Below are positions 58,501 through 64,000 of a stretch of 64,000 nt of DNA, in pieces (position 1 is the first letter of the stretch; every line of letters begins with the position of its first letter). The notes below the pieces were generated by a model. The model saw only the letters and a list, made by a program, of their open reading frames with translations. It did no database searches and was not told where the DNA came from. The position numbers were made by a program, and so were the translations under genes. Source of the stretch: Anarhynchus alexandrinus (lineage: Eukaryota; Chordata; Aves; Charadriiformes; Charadriidae); NCBI GenBank assembly GCA_008711295.1, contig VUYV01000016.1, forward strand, positions 3,183,540-3,247,539, read 5' to 3'.

Positions 58501-61321
58501 CTCACCACGCTCAGCTCTCGGCGGCTCCTCTCCTCTGCTTTTGGCAGGGGGCTGGTTTCTGAGAGGCCGATGGTTAACCATCGCGGGCTGAGCGTCCACA
58601 GGGCAGAGCTGAAATACCCCAGTAATTAACTATAGGTTAATCATACTTACTGCGGGGTCTGTTGTTCCAAGATTCTCAGACAAAGGCTAAATTCAAGAAA
58701 ACTTAAAAAGAAACAGATCTTCAGAGCTGATTTATTGGTAATGCAATTAGGATGAGGGAGAGAATCTAATTACCAAGTAATCTCGCTTCTCCCCCCCACA
58801 CACCTGATTTAAAGAGGAAGCTCTTGGTGTAATAACTACTTTCTGGTTTACTTTACTTCTTAGCACGGCAGTTGTTGAAACAGCTTCAGTGTTTTCTCAG
58901 CTGCATTTTTATGTCAATACTAAGAACGAGATGAAATAGTTCGGACATGTCAAAGGAGGGGGGGAAAAGAAGAAAAAAAAAAAGTGATTGAGGCACTAAT
59001 GTGAAAAAAACACCCCCAAAATATTTCAGATGAGCTAAAAATGCACCTGAGGCTGCAATGTGATTGAGGAGAGGCCAGAAGAACAGGTCATGCATGTGGC
59101 TGTCCCTCCGCTTCCCAGAAGCGCACGTAGGAAAGCGCTGATGGAGTGCCAGGACGGTTTGCCCTCAGGTCTATCCCATGCAGATACATAATTATGATGG
59201 GAACCAGTGGCACAAAAACCTCACGTTTATCCCAGCTTGGTGGTATGAGATCTTTAATCTGCAGCAGACAGGGTACTGGGAGGCGCAGCCGGGCTTTGCT
59301 CTGGGTGGGCGATAGCCGGGCTGTAAGCTCTGCATCAGCAGAGCTGGAACTGCGGTGATTAACGCACACTAAATAATAATAGTAGCACAAATGCAAAGCG
59401 TCTCTCGCATGCAAGTGGCTGCTCAGCTGCAGACCCTCACAGCCACCCCAAATTCCTTTCATCAATGACCTCGACCAGCGCTACAGAGTGTCCATCTGTT
59501 GCAAAACCTCTTGCAGTTCAGAGCGGTACAGTGAGTGCATCTTTAATTACTACTTATTTTTTTAATCTCTCCGTGACCCTTGGAGCTCCGAGTCTTGAAA
59601 GACTTAGATGTGTGTTAGAAAGATACAAAGAACTTCAACGCTGTCATCCTGTTATTTTTATTATTCCAAGTATGGCAATACCTACGTAAGCACCCCACCA
59701 GGAGGGAGGAAATGGGGGTGCAATTGGTGGCCCCCGTCTGGGATCGAAGGCATTGACCTCTTTGGAGATGGGGAGCAGTTTTGGGGGGTGGTGGGGAGAA
59801 GGGGAGGAGAGATGCTGAGCAGAGGTAGAGGGCGGGATGCAGGCAATTGCTACATGTGGATCTCCTGCAGCCCCAACCCCTCCTCGCTCGTCTGCCGGGC
59901 AAAGCCCGACACCGCTTGCAGGGAAATGAAAAGGAGGAAGCAAAAAAACCCATGCAAGAAGACACCTTAAAAGCATTCCCACAGCCCTTTGCCAATCCAC
60001 CTAAATCCTGACCTGGAAGAAAACACCCCACCTTGTCCCAGGCTCCTGTGAGTCATGCCGAAACCTGCCGAGCGGCACAGGGAGAAGGGCCCCAGCCACG
60101 GGGGCTCCCGGCGGGGGGAGCAGCACGTCCCAGACGGGGCCATCAGCAAAGATTGTCCCCTTCCTGGCTGCGCCTCCCTGTCTGGAGAGGGTTCACCTCT
60201 ACCTTCTCACTGCTGCTCTTTCGCCCTCCTTAAATCCACTGCAGTGCAACTCAGGGAGGGGTTCAGTCTCTTCCTTTAAAGAAGGGGAATATGGGTACGC
60301 GTGAACATAAAACTGAGATGTCCCAGGTCCACAAACAGCTCTGCTGCTCCAGCCCTGGGACGGGGATTATCGGAGCAGGTCAGAAATCAGACCTCGCGTC
60401 GTCGTCATGGTAAGAGGTCAGGAAGGTGCAAGGAGAAGCACCTCTGGAAAGGTATCTGGCCCCAAGCAGGACCCCTGCCACACTCTCCCAAAACTGTATG
60501 CCCAGAAACATCCTCACCGCAGCTGGATGTGCCCGGGAGCTCTCACACACCTGACCCACTGGGGTCAGCACACGGCTGGGAGGGAGTACCCATAACCGGG
60601 TACGAGCCAGCCACTTCTGCTGCTTGCACATCAGTAATTGACTATTTCTCAACTTATTATCCCCAACCACTTCAAGCACACATAGCGAGTACACTCTGGC
60701 TCCATCCATCCCCACAGCAGCTCCCGAGGAGCCACCATCAGGCTGGACCAGGACACATCTTCACAGTGATGGAAAACCTGAAATCACTCTGTCCTGGAGC
60801 AAACTCCCCCCACACCCCTTCCAGAGCATCCCCAGTGATGGACCAGCCCAGCTCCTGGGTTTGCTGGTGCTAGTCCTGAAGCCTTTCTAGGCTTTAGTGG
60901 TGCGAACATCAGTGTGCAAGGGGTGTGGGCAAGACACGAATACATCACCTGCCCCCAAAAGCTGAAGAATTTTCCAGGGTTAGAGGTGGAGGCTGGATTT
61001 AAGGCATCAGGATCCCGACTGCTGCAACCCCGGTGCAGAAGGAGGCTGGGTTTTAGGGGCTGGGTGGTTTTTGTTTTGTTTTTTTTAAAAGCAAGGTGCT
61101 GTGTGATATTAAATGCTATTCCCAAACACAGCTGGAGCCACGCACGGGCACAGGCTCACGTTTAATCTCCCCGGGACCTTTTACAATCACTTTCATAACT
61201 CGCTCACTGTCAGGGTTTTGCTTTCAGACGCATCACCCCCTATCTCGGCCTGGCTGCAGGAGAGTGAATCTGGGGTGGGATGCAAACATACGTTTGTTAC
61301 TTTCTATGCCGTAATTGCAAA
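58501..61321. other. non-coding stretch with a small CpG-rich patch
   Basis: I see no gene. A GC-rich patch with about nine CpG lies at 60050-60175. A G-rich run (59770-59804) has three G4+ tracts plus one more with a 9-base loop, a borderline quadruplex. Frames here of up to 190 codons (plus, 60301-60873) have no recognisable domain. Confidence 0.5.
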
Positions 61322-61640
61322 CCGCGAGGAAGAACATCCTTCCTCATTTCACAGCTAAAAAGCTATGAAACCACAACTGCCTTCCCGGCGGCGATAGCGG
61401 CCGGCCACAGAGGAGCGGGAGCAGGAGGATATCCCCTGTGCAGATGTTCGCCCCTGCCGCGGTTTCGCAGAGAGAAGCTGGGGGACCCGATAAAGCATCC
61501 GGGTCGGAAGGATTTACGAGGCTCCTATTCCTAAATCGAGAGGCGGGGGGAGAGGGGGTTTAAGGGGTGCATGGTGAGCCGGGGAACAGCATGGAGAATG
61601 CCCGTACGCCTGGCCGAGAGATATCGCCAGGGTTCAGCCA
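61322..61640. promoter_or_regulatory. CpG island candidate
   Basis: By hand count, 61381-61620 has about 63% GC and about 20 CpG in 240 bases, close to the number expected from base composition, whereas vertebrate DNA normally shows strong CpG loss. This is the best CpG island in the window, with clusters such as CCCGGCGGCGATAGCGGCCG. No exon or start site is visible, so promoter identity is open. Confidence 0.5.
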
Positions 61641-63769
61641 CAAGCTTTATATCATCCTGATATTGACCCTCCACCTTCCCACAAAGTTCACTTTGTAAAT
61701 GCCGAGCAAAATTCCCCATCTGTCTCCGCAGCCGGGCGATTTTTGGCCACATTTGATGGTCCGGGTGCTTGTACGTGGATTCAGGATAGGGCGAGAGGAA
61801 AAAAGATGAAAAAAACCCTTATAAAACCCCTCATTTTTTAGAGCTATCTGTGGGAGGATTACTGTGGCATGGCACTGCTCTGTCAGAAAAGGTTGTTTTG
61901 TTTGGGTGTTGTTGGGGTTTTTTAATAGGTGTTTAATACTATGGGCAACAAGTGATAAGCCCCCCTCCCCAAGGGATCAGCTGAGCGACAGCCCCATAAA
62001 TACTTCCAGCCTAACTAACCTATGGCCTCATACAGCTGCCTAGCCGGTCCACTAACCCTGTTACATGCTAAATTTATGATTCCTAAACAAGATAAAAGAA
62101 GGATATATTGGATTTATTTTCTTAAAAAAAAAAAAAAAAAAACCACACAAAAACTCAAAGCAAGGAGTCTATTTCCAAGGGTTTGGCCAGCCCAGCGCCT
62201 GACAGCAGGCATTACCTACCACTATTTTATGGTCTTTGCTGGCCACGTGCATCCACATAGCTTTAAAAAGAAGCAATATTCCTTGTAAATAGTGGTTTGG
62301 AAACAAGTAAGTATTCAATTGCCAGAAAGGGGATAGGGAGGCAGACTTGGCATGAGAAATGGGTTTCAACGCACAAGCTCAGACCCAGTCCAAGCTCAGC
62401 CATTGGGGTCCAACTGGAGACCGGGGTTTTCCTCAACCGATTAACCCGACCTCGGGAAAACACCATTATGCCATACCCCAAACCCTATGCGGTGGCTGCA
62501 GTGAGGGAGCGGAGCCTGACCCCAAACTCGAGCTGCAGGGCTGAGTCTGGAGCCAGCAGCCCCTGTCCCATCCTGGTTTTCATCTCCATCATTGGAAAGA
62601 TGCTCTACAACTCCACAAAATAAATAAAATTATCTGATCCCTCGGTCTCAAATGGACATACTTACCTGGTCTCTCTATTTTACTCAACCCTTGACCTCTG
62701 GGCATTATATAGGAGAGCTGTATGATGCCTGCCTGAAAAGCAGTCTTTCAGGGTAGGGATTTATCTTCTACATTTGAAAAGATAATTGCAGCCTCCCGAT
62801 GGCTCCAGCACACAGGCAGCCGAACCAGGCCTTTTGTCTTTAAGGATGCGAATTAAGGGTACCTCATTTTCTTTGCTTTTTCGAACAAGTCTTGACCTTT
62901 CAACCCTAAAGCTGGATGGAGAGTGGACCAAACACTCAGAGGCTCTCTCCCTTTTATCCCAGCTGTCCCCACCTTGCCTGCCAAGTCCTTCTTCTGGCTC
63001 GGAACTTTAACCTCCAGCGTCTAACAAACGGCAAAGGCAAGGGCAGCGATTACACTGTCTTCCAACTTCAGGGAGAAAAAAAGATAAAATCATTCGAAAA
63101 GGCTTCAGGAAACAAGGAATGGCCAGAAAAAACAAACTTGGCAGATACAATGAAGCCTCAAATAACTCCCAGAATGAATAAGAGCCTCAAACAAAGCACC
63201 CAAAACCCTGGTGGTCCCTGCGCCAGGCTGTATGTTTTCTATAACCTGTAACCAATAACGCTGTCGGTAGCATCTCAGCAGCCCACCTGCCTCCCAAAAG
63301 GGGATGCAACGCCAAGGGCGGGGAGCAGGTTGCCCAGAAAATCCCAAAAAACTCAGATGGGGTCTCAACTGAGCACATCTCCCTGACCCGCAGGGCACCA
63401 GTGTCAGTGCCAAGCCACCAGCCAGAGATGCACAGGGACCCAGCCAGCCGCTCCGGAGGTGAAACACTTCAAGCAAATCCCAGGGCAGGTTCAGACCCCG
63501 TTTTACACCTTCAGAAACCCACTGCCATGCTGCTGGCTTTAGCCACGGTCTCCCCATCCAAATCCGGTGTGAACACGTGCTGTCCTGCCCGCGATAAGCA
63601 CCAGCTACTTCTTCCGACACCCCGACCACTGCTCAGCATCCTTTACTCCGCCTGCAGCAGCTTCTTTGTGGGCCGACTTTTTTTTTTTTTTTAAAGTACA
63701 CAGCATGAAAAACCACACACAGGCCAACTTCAGAGATATTCCCACTAGAAAAATTAAATACTCATAATG
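61641..63769. other. non-coding stretch
   Basis: I see no gene. It holds a 19-base A run (62124-62142) and a 15-base T run (63678-63692). The 174-codon minus-strand frame at 63105-63629 overlaps plus-strand frames and has no recognisable domain. Confidence 0.55.
62124..62142. repeat. poly(A) run
   Basis: Nineteen A bases. No retrotransposon body is recognisable upstream. Confidence 0.9.
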
Positions 63770-64000
63770 CTTTTTTAAAGTGAATTGGGCCCCTTAATTT
63801 GCATCTTATAATAAGGATGTTATCGTACTGGTTTATGGCTCAGCTCTTTAGTTTCTATCTCTCAGGGGCGAGATTTCCCCCCATGAGTTCAATAGATGTC
63901 TGTGAACTAATGTAATTTTTTAAAAGGCTTTTCTTCTGTATTAACATTACAACCTTTATGAGTTAAAGGTTTTACTTGTCGAAGTGCGGGGCGTGTTGGT
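63770..64000. promoter_or_regulatory. candidate regulatory element reaching the window edge
   Basis: Unique AT-rich DNA with CTTAATTTGCATCTTATAAT near 63793-63812 (an octamer-like ATTTGCAT), TAATGTAATTTTTTAAAAGG near 63908-63927 and TTATGAGTTAAAGG near 63956. No simple repeat. Probably continues beyond the window. Confidence 0.2.

Noticed and set aside
59770..59804. G-rich run as a G-quadruplex
   Set aside because: Only three close G4 tracts; the fourth requires a 9-base loop, outside the standard rule.
1..64000. Bacterial, phage or CRISPR-type systems, tRNA and rRNA genes
   Set aside because: No regularly spaced repeats, no dense coding, no cloverleaf or rRNA sequence that I could recognise; the window is vertebrate non-coding DNA.

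Overview
The window looks like 64 kb of non-coding vertebrate nuclear DNA, most probably from a bird. The bird call rests on three things. An LTR of a type I associate with bird endogenous retroviruses sits at 18563-19128. Interspersed repeats are otherwise very sparse. There are long AT-rich tracts with TAATTA-type sites, short CpG-rich islands and short homopolymer runs. No bacterial features (operons, ribosome binding sites, insertion sequences, CRISPR) are visible. The open reading frames, up to about 245 codons, show no recognisable domain, often overlap long frames on the other strand in GC-rich DNA, and look like chance frames. I annotate no complete gene.

Two spots could be coding. 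The first 17 bases read Leu-Lys-Leu-Glu-Lys in GC-ending codons and run straight into a good splice donor, so the window may begin at the 3' end of an exon and continue into a large intron or flank. On the minus strand near 1009-1160 a short frame has protein-like composition but weak splice context.

Layout: 1-6.4 kb is AT-rich DNA with simple repeats. From 6.4 to 10 kb there are several eroded MIR-like relics, an 18-bp minisatellite and a short piece matching the end of the same LTR family in reverse. From 13 to 16.6 kb there are AT-rich candidate conserved elements and a longer MIR-like relic. A solo LTR with perfect 5-bp target duplications and an internal assembly gap lies at 18.6-19.1 kb. 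A CpG-rich island lies at 20.5-20.9 kb and a telomere-like G-quadruplex motif at 21.6 kb. From 24 to 31 kb there is a Z-DNA-prone tract, simple repeats, a MIR-like relic and a cluster of TATGAATAA motifs. From 34 to 37.3 kb there are CpG-rich patches and candidate regulatory DNA. From 46.0 to 46.4 kb there are local duplications. From 52.6 to 58.5 kb and at 63.8-64 kb there are further candidate regulatory elements, and CpG-rich islands lie at 57.9 and 61.3-61.6 kb.

The pattern fits a gene desert or giant intron next to a developmental regulator, where most function would be cis-regulatory. That is inference: conservation cannot be measured from one sequence. I did not find a new biological system. 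The most useful leads are the exon edge at the first base, the gap inside the LTR, the two strongest CpG islands and the local repeat structures.
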